Shown here: positions 1 through 11,980 of the stretch, one piece after another | Layout: each line of letters opens with the position of its first letter | Numbering within the stretch: position 1 is the stretch's first letter | From: Paramarasmius palmivorus | Taxonomy: Eukaryota > Basidiomycota > Agaricomycetes > Agaricales > Marasmiaceae | Assembly (NCBI GenBank): GCA_037176845.1 | Contig: JAYKXP010000017.1 | Location: 558,001 to 622,000 of the forward strand | Length of the DNA stretch: 64,000 nucleotides | Direction: 5' to 3' | The notes under the pieces: generated by a model | The model's database searches: none | The model's input: only the letters and a program-made list of their open reading frames with translations | Told to the model about the DNA's origin: nothing | Translations under genes and position numbers: made by a program

Positions 1-3000
1 TCTCGGCAGCCAAGAAGTACTACAGAGTCTAGGGCAACCAACGGCCGACCTTCCGATCGGAAGACAGCGTCGACGAGTACAAAACCATCGTCGCAAGCTT
101 CTTCCCGCCCTGTTACGCCTGCACCTGCCCTTGCTCACCCACTTCCGCCACGACCAGCATCTCCAGCCGTGAAATCGCCGCAGCCCCGGAAGGTGCAATC
201 CATCAAAGAAACTGCCGTCGCCGCTGCCACCCCGTCACAGTCGCCTGCACCATCCGCGACCGCAGGATCGGAACAAAGCTCTCAAGAAGCCACGCCAGCA
301 TCTCCCGAAGGCCGACCGGAGTCTGTTGCAAGTCCTGCTCCTTCGTCTATACCCTCGGCGCCATCAGCTCCCCCTGGTCTGCCTGCAGTTCCGCCAGGTT
401 TGTCAGCACCACCTGGTCTCCCACCGCCTCGCCCCATTCGTGTCGATACCACCTCACCTCAGACACCATTGCTTGCATCGCAGACTACATACCAAATTCC
501 AACAACCGTTCAGGCATTGCTAGACGATGTGAAAGCCAGACGAGAGTCTGCATTGCCATCAGTCCCCGTCCAGAGTCCGTTCCCGGATTTCGACCGGACT
601 TTGCAAAACCTCACTGGCGGCGATGGCGAATCAGGAAGCTTTGCGTTCACTCTTGATCCCAAACTTGCTGGTGCCGAGGAGGCCAGCGATGAGCCGCTGC
701 CGGACTTTGAAGCCGTCGCCAACACCCCATTCATGGGTAACTTCTTGCAAGCATTCCCTGCCCTACAATCACACACGCCGGCCAGCTATGTGTCTCCTCC
801 TGGTCTTGGGTATTCTCATAATTCCAGCCATTCCATATATGATCCCTTAGGGGGTGCAAGGTCTACAGCCACTCCTCTGGAGAACCAGTCAACGGGAAGT
901 TCGAATTATGTCGGTTCGTTCAACCCTTTTGCGGATACCAGCGAGGATGTTTCGTCGACAGTCTCTTCTCCCGTAAAACCTAATCCAGTAGATGACGACC
1001 CTGCCAGGAGAGTGTCCCGTTTCCACTTCGCTCGAGGACGTCAAGGATCCCGTACAATGACTTCTTCTCCATTGCAAAACTCCTCCACGCCTAGTGTTCG
1101 CAGCATCAACGAGGCGAATCATACTGTATACCATTCCCCGGTTCCTCATTCACCCGCTCCATCCCAATGGTCACTACACAGTCGTCACGAGTACGGCTAT
1201 CAGCAACCTGCCTCTGCAATGGGGTCACCACTGGTCAGTCAGTCACAAGCCACCGGGTACACGGCAGCCCAGCAACCTCGTTATCAGCAGCAACAACAGC
1301 AGTTTGATGTGAGCGAAGCGCAGTTGAGGGAGTTTATTCAATTGAGTCGTGCAAACACAAATGCTGCTCGAGTTGGTAAGTACGAGTCATAGTTGGAGAT
1401 AGAGCTGCGCTGATCATCTTACATAGAGGCTCAAGGGTACAAAATGGCATCCACCCAGCATGGGTTCGTTGATCCTGCCATCATGTCTGCCAGGTTTTCT
1501 TCTGGGCAAGAGACTTACCTTCCTGTTGATCAATCGTACGGGCCTCCTCCTGGACTGGCGTTTCCTGATGGGATGACGCATGGTGTTGGCATGCCAGGCG
1601 CACCACTGGCGATGAATGATGGGAATGGCAACCATGGTGAGTCTCGTTCTTTTTTTGTAATGAGGGGAAGGACCGAGTCGCCGTGCTTTTAGTGCGGAAA
1701 TTCTATCATCGGCATTGAATCCATCAAATGCATTACTGTCCTCCTTTCGCTTTTCTTATGATATAATTGGACTCGGACTCATTAACGTATTGGACCCCAA
1801 AGTACTGTTATACGGCCGACCATGATCCACCAACATCCGAGTCCCCATTCCCCCCTCATTTGCAGCTCTTATCACGTTGCCCCGTCTTCTGACGCTGATC
1901 AACCTTGCTTTCTATATTCACTCTTTTTTGGATTTCTTGCTACAACAGAATCTCCATCACAAACGCAATCATCATACCCAGAACCTGCAACCGAATCACC
2001 TACCCTTGATCCATCCGAGTTTCCTGCTTTATCATCCATCATTGCTACAGAATCTACCCCAGCTACTACCACTTCCACGTCAGAAACGAAGCAATCTTCC
2101 CCTGATGCTGCGACCCCAGAGGACCTGAAAGCGAAGGAGAAGGCAGACCGCAAGGCCGCCAAGAAGGCTGCTGCTGCCGAAAAAGCTGCTGAACGTGCGC
2201 GTATATTACAGGAAAAGGCGGCAACAAAAGCAGCAGAGAAGGCGAAAATTGCTCAAGAGAAGGCCGCCGAGAAGGAGAAAGCTGCGGCATTGAAAGCTCA
2301 GCAGGAGAAGGAGAAGGCCGAAAAGGAGAGGGCTGAGAGGGAGAAGGCCAAGGCTGAGAGAGAGGCCAAGGCTGAACGAGAGAAGGTGGCGCAAGCTGAA
2401 CGAGAAAAAGCCGCACAGGCAGAGAAGGAGCGTGTTGCTCAGGCAGAAAAGGACAGGGCTGTAAAGGCTGCTGCGAAGAAGGCGTCTGCCGAGTCGCAAA
2501 AGGCAGCCGTCAAGAAGACTAACCAATCTGCTCCCGCTAAAGCTGCCAGTCCAACAGAAGCCGTTAACCAGGGACCTCTTTTGTCGAAGAAGCCAAAGAA
2601 AAACAAGCCGATTGTGACAAAGCCGATCAAAGTGCCCACCAAGGAGGAAGACCATATTCACGACGAAGCTTCCACCATACCTTCTGCGTCGGCGTCGGAG
2701 GCCCAGATTACGAAGAGCAACACCGGTAGTTCAAACAACTCTCGCTCTCAGTCGCTTGAGCGGAATACACCCACCTCCATCGGTGAACTGCTCGAGGAGA
2801 TCCATGTCATGAACCCCATTCTAGACCTGCCGAATCATCCTTTCTTTGACATACACAAGATCAATCCTGCTGCAAAAATGCCTTTGGAGTATGGACCTCT
2901 GGTACATGCGCTGTCTGCGCTTTCAGTTGGTGGCGGGTCCTTCGCCAATAATGTGCCTTCAGGCTCCATCGATAATGCCGTATCCTCGTTCCAGCAATTA

Positions 3001-3510
3001 TTGGAGACGCTCACCCAGACAATTTCGGACCTTCTTCGACTTCTACCCAGAACAACCTGGGATGATAGTTCCTCATTCGACGGTGTCCTTCGTGACATGC
3101 TGAAAGGAGACGATTTTCTTGACGAGAACGGAGAAGATGGTCATGGTCGAGAAGACGAAGTTGCGGCATTGACTCTGGCTCTCGAACGCCGTGCTCGCTG
3201 GATGGAAGTTCAGCTTTCCAAACTCGAAGAGCTTCACCGAGATATCAACAATGCAGCTGTCCGTGCTGTTTTGACTTTCAACGACAACGGTTGGGATCGC
3301 CATGGTTTCCTGCCCCGCATCGGAAATACTGTCCGAAAGTTCGATAATCTTGGTCTTGTTGAGCAGAGTGACTCGACTACTAGGCCGATGACTGCAGACG
3401 AGTTGGAGAAGAAGCTGGTTGTGGCCAAGGAGGCGGCTGTCTTTGCTGAGACGGAGCTTCGTGAAATGATGGAAAGCATGCAGGCTGTGAAGCCCGTCGA
3501 GGACTTGTGA
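1..3510 (+). CDS. NOT4-like CCR4-NOT E3 ligase subunit, C-terminal part (5' end outside window)
   Basis: The frame is open from base 1, so the start and any N-terminal RING/RRM domains lie upstream. I read exons 1-1375, 1427-1636 and 1949-3510. The introns begin GTAAGT and GTGAGT and both are phase 1. The second, 312 bases long, may hide another small exon. The protein begins with a Pro/Ser/Ala-rich stretch containing repeated PPGL motifs, then FPDFDRTLQNL, then a long Lys/Glu/Ala helix (bases about 2120-2510). It ends in a conserved-looking helical region (about 2780-3500) containing ELLEEIHVMNPILDLPNHPF, and stops at TGA 3508-3510. PPGL repeats followed by a low-complexity tail resemble what I recall of basidiomycete NOT4 (Mot2), which ubiquitinates and regulates mRNA decay factors. 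Without the RING this rests on the tail only, so another large low-complexity regulator is possible. Confidence 0.5.
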
Positions 3511-3730
3511 TAGCCAACTTGTAACTAATTAAAGCCTTCTATGTAATACCCTTGAGTACGCCGTTTAGAAACCATCTTAATCTTTTCGGTGCCGGATCCA
3601 TGACGCGTGTAGGTGGCGGTGCAGTAGTCACATATTGTTCGGGTTGTGACTTGTCGCGCTTTTCTTGTTTTCAAATTTCTTGTTTTCTACCACCTTGTGC
3701 GGTGTCATATACCCCTGCATTCACCTCACT

Positions 3731-6700
3731 ATGTCTTCTGTCGCGTCTGCAACGAGCTCTCCTCCACCTACGGTCTTTGAGGCAACATCAGAACCACCAG
3801 CAAGCACCGCACCATCAAGTCCACCTCCAGAAGACATTCTGAACACTGAGAAGATGAGGGACGAGGTGCGTAATCATGGCTTGTTCAGGCCATCATGCTC
3901 ATTATCATTCTTAGGATGTAATAAAACAAGACGACGTGAGCACTCAATCCAACAATTGAAAATACTATATTCTTAGTCCACTTGCAGGATCAGGAGACTC
4001 GGCTTCGGAAACTGCAACACGTCCTAACTTTATCTACTGCATACTCCAAAATGCTTCAAGATGCCATGGCGAAACATAGATCTGGTCTCGCCAAACAAGA
4101 TACCACCGAACCTGTTCCAACAAAAGACGCGTCAAAAGCGAAAGGGGGTCGTTCGTCCAAACGAAACAAACGCATTATGGATGACAGTGATGTGGAAACG
4201 GAGGAAACCAGCTCAAAACGCCAGAAAACCTCTCACGGGGATCCGACAGGCGAGAAGACGGTTGAGCTCGACGCCTCGTGCATCGTCAAGCAACCAAGCC
4301 TTATTACCGGGGCAAAGCTGAAGGATTATCAATTGGAGGGGCTGCAGTGGATGGTTTCTCTTCATCTCAATGGTATCTCGGGAATCTTGGGTACGCAACA
4401 TTCTCAGCCTAAGCTTACCATCACATACTCAATAGCTTTGGTGTAGCTGACGAAATGGGACTTGGAAAGGTCAGCTGAGTTGTAATTCGTTAACGACATG
4501 CTAAATCATCCCCATAGACACTGCAAACTATTTCCTTCACTGCTTATCTGCGCGAAATCACGGCACATCCCGACCCCATTCTAATAGTTTGCCCGCTGAG
4601 CGTGGTACACAATTGGATAGACGAGTACAAGAAGTTCGCTCCTGAGGTGACCATTTTCAGTTTTCAGGCGTCCAAGCTTCTAATAACGTTGCTCAGATTC
4701 CAGTCCTGATGTATTTGGGCACCCCTGACGAACGAGCGGAATTGCGCAGATCTCGAATGCCCCCTTTGCCCCCAAAAACACGACCAGCGGCAGGAAAGAC
4801 AAATGACGAGGAAACACAGCCGACTGTCACGCCAGCAAAGCGTACAAAACGCGTCACCAGAGGAAAGGGTCGTACCCGAGGGGGCGGGCGCGGACGTGGA
4901 CGAGGGCGTGGACGTGGTGGTAAAAAGATTAAGGAGGAGGAAGATGAGGAAGATGAGGCTCCTGCTGTAAAACTCGACGATGACGATAGTCCAGAAGTGG
5001 TTGACGCATACAAGAATTTCCCAATCGTGATCACGTCGTACGACTATGTCATGAGAGATGCAAATCACTTGGGCAATTACAATTGGGGCTACATCGTTGT
5101 GGACGAGGGCCATCGCCTGAAGAACATGGATTGCAAACTGATGCAAGAGCTCAAGAAGTATGATTCGGCTTGTCGCATGGTGCTGACTGGTACGCCGTTA
5201 CAGGTTTGTCGATATCAGCTTATCCCCAGTCACTTGATGTTTAACAAGTTCTTAGAATAATCTCGCTGAGCTCTGGTCTCTCCTCAACTTTGTTATTCCT
5301 GGTATGTTTGGTGACGCAGAAGCATTTCAAGAATGGTATTCGTTGCTTTGACACCTCAGCTGCGCCCATACTGATCTCACTTTCTCCAGGTTCAATTTCA
5401 ATGACATGTCGGCAACTTTGGGCTCCGAACAAGCAGGGCAACTCGTACATTCCCTGCATACTATCCTCAAACCCTTCCTTCTCAGAAGATTAAAGGTCGA
5501 TGTCGAACAGAATCTACCGCCGAAAAAGGAATATGTCCTGTATGCGCCGCTCAGTGCCACACAACGCGAAGCATACGACAGGATTCTCGACGGCACAATG
5601 CGCTCCTGGTTGATGAAAGAAAAGGGGAACAAAGAGCTCATGCCAGCAGAACCAAAGATGGAGGTGGACGATGGCCCACGAAAGTTGAGGAGTCATCTGA
5701 AGGGCAGGAAGACATATGTTGTGGATGGTGATGACGACGAATACTTCGACATGCTTGAAAGGGGTGAGGTGGATGAAAGAGGTTTCAAGCAACCCAAGAA
5801 GGCTGAGAAGCTTGCCGAGTTGAACAAGCTGCACCGAATGCAGCTTGCTCGTGAGTCCATTGCGTGGCCGACTCCTGTTTGTTACTGACTCGATCACCAG
5901 GCAAGAAGGTGAATAACATGAAGCTTCAGAACACTGTGATGCAGCTTCGCAAAGCATGCTCTCACCCTTTCATCTTTGATTGGCCCATAGACCCTGAGAC
6001 GAATCAGGAAATATTGAACGATGATTTAGTCGCTGCTAGTGGAAAGATGATGGTTCTGGACAGGCTGTTGACGGAGTTATTCAGGCAAAAGCACAAGGTG
6101 CTTCTGTTTAGTCAGTTCACGACGATGTTGGATATAATAGAGGTATGTCTTTATTGATCCGTCCAAGAATCCGATGCTTACCCCTTGACTAGGATTGGGC
6201 TGTCGAGTTAAAGGGCTGGAAGATATGCAGAATAGACGGGTCTACTAAAGCAGAACAGCGTCGCGCTCAAATGCATGAATTCCAGACCGCTGGTGATAGT
6301 CCTGATGCACCGATTCTGTTCTTGTTGAGCACGAGGGCAGGAGGACAAGGTATCAATCTTACTGCTGCGGATACGGTCATTTTCTATGATCAAGATTGGG
6401 TTTGTCTGTGTTTTGTTACCAGTACACTCTCGTTGACATTCTGCACTTTAGAATCCTCAAACGGATGCTCAAGCACAAGATCGTGCACACCGGATAGGTC
6501 AAACGAAACCAGTTTTGATATTCAGGCTAGTCAGTGGTCATACTATTGAGACCAACATCATGCAGCGTGCTACGGAGAAGCGTCAGTTGGAGGCGCTGGT
6601 GATAGCTAAAGGTAAGTCAACACCACTGCACATTCCTCAGCTGTCTAATATATCTTGTTCAGGTAAATTCAGAACGCCAGCGGCAGCAGCAGCAGCCAGT

Positions 6701-7018
6701 CGTGGCAAGGAGACAATGGCTGAGATGGCCGCGGCTTTACTCAAGCTCGAAGCTGACAAGATCGAAGTGGTACCCAATACAACGGAAGGCAGAGCCAGTG
6801 TCATCAGTGACACCGACCTAGAAATGCTCTTGGACCGCAGCCCTGAAGTCTTCTCTGACAGAGGCAAAGGATGGACCTCTGCAGATGGAAAGGCAGGATT
6901 TGCAACAGCCGATTCCGAAACGGGTAAGAAGGCTGCATTCGCTGTTTATGAGAGACCAGGTGATGGGGGCAACGATGCCCTGGCACAGCTGTTGGGAGAG
7001 TCGTCGGACGATGATTAG
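3731..7018 (+). CDS. SNF2-family chromatin remodelling helicase, LSH/HELLS/DDM1/Irc5 type
   Basis: This is a nuclear DNA-dependent ATPase of the LSH/Irc5 branch, linked in other eukaryotes to heterochromatin, DNA methylation and cohesin loading. It spans about ten exons. The start is ATG 3731 (first exon to 3865; next exon from 3988, phase 0). Helicase motif [10 protein letters not shown], is split by introns near 4395-4505. Motif II is DEGH ([14 protein letters not shown], about 5095-5130), motif III is LTGTPLQ, and the Snf2-specific [14 protein letters not shown] follows. The second lobe has [39 protein letters not shown] and [14 protein letters not shown]. The sequence between the lobes ([21 protein letters not shown]) matches LSH better than ISWI or Chd. 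A run of RG repeats followed by an acidic run (about 4855-4960) lies between motifs Ia and II. The stop is TAG 7016-7018. Confidence 0.88.
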
Positions 7019-7192
7019 GCAGATTTTTGATTTACCTTTGTCCTATATTTGTACTCGGCTTGATATATATAATCCTACCATCGTATAGTGTATATCTTTT
7101 ATTATTTATTCATGCTGGGCGTTTATACATATGCCAGCTCTGAATGCCATGATCATTCACAGTGAGTACATGTAAATTGAATTCCTACAGCA

Positions 7193-8755
7193 TCAAAATT
7201 TGTTGGCTATTCCAATTGTTAGTTGTGCCCCAGCCCTCGTCATCCAACCCAAACTTGATCGCAGATTTTCGAGATGTTCCCCCCCTTTGACGAACATAAT
7301 TTCGACCGACTGGATGCAGCTAATCCCAAGCTGAGATGCGTACTCGCTATCCGGGACCCATCTAGATGTTAATGCCCTAGATAGGCTTTCGACATCAAGT
7401 CCTTCAGCATGAAGTACGAACTTCACGTTGGAGAGCTCCGGTAAAAATGGTGCGATGTCCATTCTCGCGACATCAGAGATTCGCTCGAGGAATTTTGCAG
7501 TAATGATTCCATTAGATGGATTGCTACGGCGCTCTTCGATGTGAAGAGTATTGAGGGTGGGTAAAAGTCTTAGCAAGTCTAGGGTATGGTTATCCGAGAT
7601 TGGAAGCCTCGCGAGTGTGAGGGAAGTCAGATTGCAAGACGAACGTTGCAAGAAGTCGGTCATTACGTTTTGCGTGGTGTCCCACGCTGCCCGTAACGAT
7701 TCGCCGGGCGAACCTCGAATCTCCAGAGAGGACAGCTCGCGAAGGGTCGAATTCTTGAGAACGGTAGTGACATCGGCCTCCGTTGAGGCCATGATTGATA
7801 GCCTTTGTATCGAATGGGCTATGTGATTGCCTTGGAATGCCTCATCTCCAGCGTATCGCATAGTCAGTCGGTCCACATTTTTACAGAGCGCAACGATATC
7901 CAACGCAAATATATATGAGTTAGACATCTCCAACGCCAAAATCTGCTCCCACGGAAGGTTGCCCAAAGCACTGGATCCCGCCATCTTCAAGGAGATGAGT
8001 GAAGGACAATGTGCGAAGAGCTGACACACGTAATCGTCCCTTTCTGTAGGATCCTCGATCAAACAAGAATGCTGTAGGTGCTCGAGAATGGGAAGGCCCT
8101 GTTGCTCGAGGGGGGCAAAAACCGCGTGGCGAAACCAGTCTTGAAACATCCTTATGAGTTTCAATCTGTGCCAGCGATTGGAATGAGAAACCAGCGTGGC
8201 TATGACTGGTATCAAATCAGCTTGGGGAACTTGGTAACGGAAATCGAGAGTGAGGTCGAGAGGAGAATTTCGGGAGCGTTCCAGGAACAGTTGGATAATG
8301 TAGCTGAAATGACTGAATCTGCCACTGCGAACCCAGTCTGACACGAGATCGATGTGCATGCAGGACCACAAGGAGGGCGTCGCAAGAGCGATTTCTCGCC
8401 AACGTCCACATATGGCAGAGAGTAAAAGTGGTGGAGGAGACCGAGTGCAGTCTAGGCGAAACACAGTCTCGTGGCACACAAACGAGAAGACATTCCGTAG
8501 TATTTCTGGGGGCATCCTGTGAACAGGGGAAAGCAGCGATCGGTATTTGACAATCTTTCTCGACAGGACGCCCATTTTGTTCTCCAATAAGACGATGGTC
8601 GACCTGAGTTTGTCAATTTCGATTTCATGCCGTTTCAACTCTGATTCTGCATCTATAAGATACTGGGAAACCGTGTTGTGTTCGGAAGTTGAAATTGTTG
8701 CTCGAAATATTCTTTCGATAGTCGAAGACTGATTATATAGCGAGGAGCCCGCCAT
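7193..8755 (-). CDS. F-box protein A (coiled coil, F-box, degenerate leucine-rich C-terminus)
   Basis: A single exon of 520 codons from ATG 8755. The frame stays open 26 codons upstream to 8833, but the chosen start matches the paralogues, which all begin just before a TIERLFRxT motif (here STIERIFRATIST). Order of domains: a predicted coiled coil over about residues 20-75 (DAESELKRHEIEIDKLRSTI), an F-box-like motif near residue 80 (SPVHRMPPEILRNVFSF), the CGRWREIALATPSLW block common after the F-box in agaricomycetes, then irregular leucine-rich repeats. F-box proteins join substrates to Skp1-Cul1 ubiquitin ligases. The target cannot be told from sequence. It belongs to a local family with the genes at 11981, 13986 and 15737, and is the only one of the four on the minus strand. 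Confidence 0.82.
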   Translation of the reverse strand: MAGSSLYNQSSTIERIFRATISTSEHNTVSQYLIDAESELKRHEIEIDKLRSTIVLLENKMGVLSRKIVKYRSLLSPVHRMPPEILRNVFSFVCHETVFRLDCTRSPPPLLLSAICGRWREIALATPSLWSCMHIDLVSDWVRSGRFSHFSYIIQLFLERSRNSPLDLTLDFRYQVPQADLIPVIATLVSHSNRWHRLKLIRMFQDWFRHAVFAPLEQQGLPILEHLQHSCLIEDPTERDDYVCQLFAHCPSLISLKMAGSSALGNLPWEQILALEMSNSYIFALDIVALCKNVDRLTMRYAGDEAFQGNHIAHSIQRLSIMASTEADVTTVLKNSTLRELSSLEIRGSPGESLRAAWDTTQNVMTDFLQRSSCNLTSLTLARLPISDNHTLDLLRLLPTLNTLHIEERRSNPSNGIITAKFLERISDVARMDIAPFLPELSNVKFVLHAEGLDVESLSRALTSRWVPDSEYASQLGISCIQSVEIMFVKGGEHLENLRSSLGWMTRAGAQLTIGIANKF

Positions 8756-9406
8756 AAGCTGCGTCTTAAAACAAATGTCAGGACTGGTATTCCGTTCGAA
8801 GTGTCCAGCAAACGTACTTTGCACGAATCTCAAATGTCAGTGATTAGCCTTCGCCGTGATCTTTGTGCTGAGTGCTTCGGCGAATTCTCAGCACAGTTGA
8901 TTTTTGAGTGTTCGGCAGGCGAATCCGGCTTCGAGGAACGTGCAGACGTCGAGGGTGTAGTTGAGTATGGGATGGTGCTTGGGAAAGCCTTTGTCTACCA
9001 GCGCTTACCCGGCTTGAGGCGCTTATTGCTTGAGCTCGAAGCCCAATGAAAAATGCGGGCGTTGTAGTCGGGAAAGGTTGATATCGGCAGGGCTAATGGA
9101 GGGCGTTTCGAACTGTTACGAATAGAAATTAACGCATGAAAGTTGAACGTTTGAATGTTCAGTTACCAAACACTATCACTAATAACTAGGATGGACGGGT
9201 ATGATGCAGTTCTATGAATATAAATCGGAAACGTATATGCAATTTCAAGGGCCATACACTACTGCCCGTCTCGGTCTACTAGTTTGTGCTAGTGGAGATC
9301 CACGTTCACTTGGCGGGACAGTACCACTGGCTATTTGGAGTATATTCACATCAAGACGAGGCCGAATATAGACAATCCAACGACCTACCCAGTCAATACT
9401 CCAAGG
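8756..9406. other. Intergenic region between F-box A and the lactate dehydrogenase
   Basis: This stretch holds the upstream region of F-box A (minus strand) and the downstream region of the lactate dehydrogenase (minus strand). I see no further gene, RNA or repeat in it. The open frame at 8801-9049 on the plus strand has no recognisable motif. Confidence 0.5.
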
Positions 9407-11785
9407 TCACGACTTCTTTGTTTGGTTGTCTTGAGGATAGAGCTTAAAGAACACTCAGTACCGTTAAAACAGCGGCATCATTGAGGTCTTTACCTTGCCT
9501 GGATTCATCAGCCCTAACGGATCCACCGTCTTTTTTATCGTCTTCATGAGTTCCACAGTACCCTCTCCCAGCTCTTCAACAAGGTATTCCGTCTTCCCAA
9601 CGCCAACGCCGTGTTCCCCGGTGCCTATTTCTCAGTCAGCGCGAGATAACCTTGTCACCAATATGCAGATACGTACACGTTCCATCTAAAGCAACAGCCC
9701 TGTGAACCAACCTGTGCACTGCAGCCTCAACCGCTTTGAGCTCCTCTTCATCCTTGTCTTTGAACAAAATCAACGCATGGAAGTTGCCATCTCCGACGTG
9801 CCCAACAATCGTACTCTTCAACCCAGCTTCCGCAAGATCCCTCTTCGTGTCGTAGACCAATTCCGGTAATCGCGAGACAGGTACACTATACGCTTTACTC
9901 TTAGTCATTCCAAACTGCACGTTCAAATGGAATGCTCACCAAACATCAGTAGTCCAACACCTATATCCAGGGTGTGCAGCCAATGTTGACATCAAAGCAT
10001 ACTTGCGGTTCTGCCAGAGATCCTCTGCTTCTTGATCTGTCTTAGCAAACTCGAATTTCAGGCTGCCGTGTTTATTCACTATGGTCTTGACGGTTTTAGA
10101 TGCGAGTTGGATGGCAGCGTCGTCGCCTTGGATTTTGAAGAAGAGGGTATCTTTCACGGGATAAGGATGGTCAACGAGTCCACCGTTGTTGATTGCAGCC
10201 ATCACTGCGTGAGGGTTATTAGAATTCGGAGCGTTGATGAAGGCATACGGATATAGACGTACTATGATCATCGAGTAATTCCACGCATTCTAAGTATCGA
10301 TTAGTACCTTTTTATGGATTAAGAGGGCTATCAAAGGTACTCACGGAAGTGGGCACCGTAAGGACTGTTAAGAATCTCCTGGACCGCGCTCACTGCCTTC
10401 TCCACGTTGGGGAACTGAGCCATAGCGACTTTAGTTGGTAGTCGAGGTGCCAATCGGAGTGTTGCTGAGAGCAGATGAGAAAATCCTGAGCTACAGATAG
10501 AAGACGCGACGACGCACCTTCTGTCACAATACCGAGCGTGCCTTCAGCCCCAATGAACAGTTTTGTGAGATCGAAACCTGCAGCGGATTTACGCGCTCGA
10601 CGTCTAGTCTTGATGACTTCGCCATTGGGGAGAACCACAGTCTGTTACTAGTCAGCTGTGACGTTAGAGTTGCAAAAGAGAGGAAGACACAAACTAGATT
10701 TAAGAACCATTCCGCTTTTGCAGTTCCATATCGAACGGCATTCGCTAGCATTCATGGTGAGACAAAGAAGCTGATGAGATTGGTGACAACGTACTTCCGC
10801 TACATCCGGTGCCAACCATTCCACCTATTGTCTATGAGTATAATATTGAGGGGAAGTTCTAGTCAATGCTTGAGGGTGTGCTCACAGCTCCGGGTCCAGG
10901 ATCTAGCTATACCAGAATGTCAGTGAGTACTAGCCTAATAACACATACATCATACTCACGGGAAAGAATAAAGGAATTCCCTTATCTTTCAGAGTTTGAT
11001 TGATATCCTCCCACCGCGCGCCTGACTGGCATATCAGGTCAGAATCGGGTTCTAGCGAAGCAGCTTAGCAAAGGACAAGAAGAGATACCATACAAACACA
11101 CCATTGATACTCAAAATCTTATCCATCCCAGACATGTCGATGCATATGCTTCCGGTCGGGACACCGGAATAATGACCTTCTAGACTCGTCGCACCAGAGT
11201 AAACCACCATTGGCATCACACACTCGTTCGCAATCTTGACGATAGTGACGACATCTTCCGTGCTTAGTGGCCGGACAACAACGGAATGGGGTGAAGCAGG
11301 ATGATACGAGTTTTCTGACGAGCCGTGCACCTTCAGGTCTTCTGGGTCTGTAGAGACGCGCCCTTCATCTGGAAAAGCAGCTTTGAGCTTTTCAATAGCA
11401 ACTTGCACCTCTCTCGCTGTAGCATATCCGCGTTTCTTCCCGTCAGGCTATACAAACAGCAAGGTTAGCTAGAATCATAAATACCAAAACTATAACGCAC
11501 GAAGATATATGAATCCAGATAATTTGTTGCGAGAACAATTCCTACAGCGTATATCATTGCCTGGGCAGCCGCCCTTGCTTTCCATGAGCCAGGAAATTGG
11601 CTCGACCAAGGTGAATGACGAAGATATCCAAGGATTTTGGAACCGGGACTGGGAGTTGGTATTGGAGGTGGTGGTGGTACCGGTCGCTTTGGTTTGGTTG
11701 CATAGCGTCGCATTGAAGAAGTTACTGAGCCCGTGTATCTAAGCCCAGAGGCATGCTGGCTCAGTCCACGGAGGACAGAGGACAT
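9407..11785 (-). CDS. Mitochondrial D-lactate dehydrogenase (cytochrome), FAD-linked oxidase family
   Basis: It oxidises D-lactate to pyruvate and passes electrons to cytochrome c at the inner mitochondrial membrane. The start is ATG 11785 ([10 protein letters not shown]), followed by an Arg/Ser-rich presequence, a proline run and a hydrophobic segment ([19 protein letters not shown]), as in yeast Dld1. The FAD-binding PCMH domain includes [19 protein letters not shown] and [19 protein letters not shown]. Later exons give [40 protein letters not shown] and, near the end, [13 protein letters not shown] and [16 protein letters not shown] place the final exon after an intron, giving PGKLYPQD and a TGA at 9409-9407, which agrees with the usual NPGKLYP ending of the family. 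There are about nine or ten short introns. It lies inside the F-box gene group but has no evident link to it. Confidence 0.88.
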
Positions 11786-11980
11786 GGTGGTGACACTGAA
11801 AGTAGCAGCCAAATCGGCACTTTCGGCATCTTTTCTCTTCCAACCACTATAGCTTCTGCATTGGACATTGACCCTTGTAATATCTGTATGGGTATGTCAA
11901 CCATTTCATCTTCTACTACTATGTAGTACCGCCTTTGGAGATCTGATACTTGTAGAAAGGAACTGACATGACGCATTTAC

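Noticed and set aside
2066..2661. Two leucine/serine/proline-rich frames on the minus strand opposite the charged helix
   Set aside because: They are complementary-strand reflections of repetitive Lys/Glu/Ala codons and have no splice or start context of their own.
4664..5146. Minus-strand frame inside the helicase gene
   Set aside because: It is opposite a well supported exon with helicase motifs, and its Pro/Arg/Ser runs mirror the RG-repeat region.
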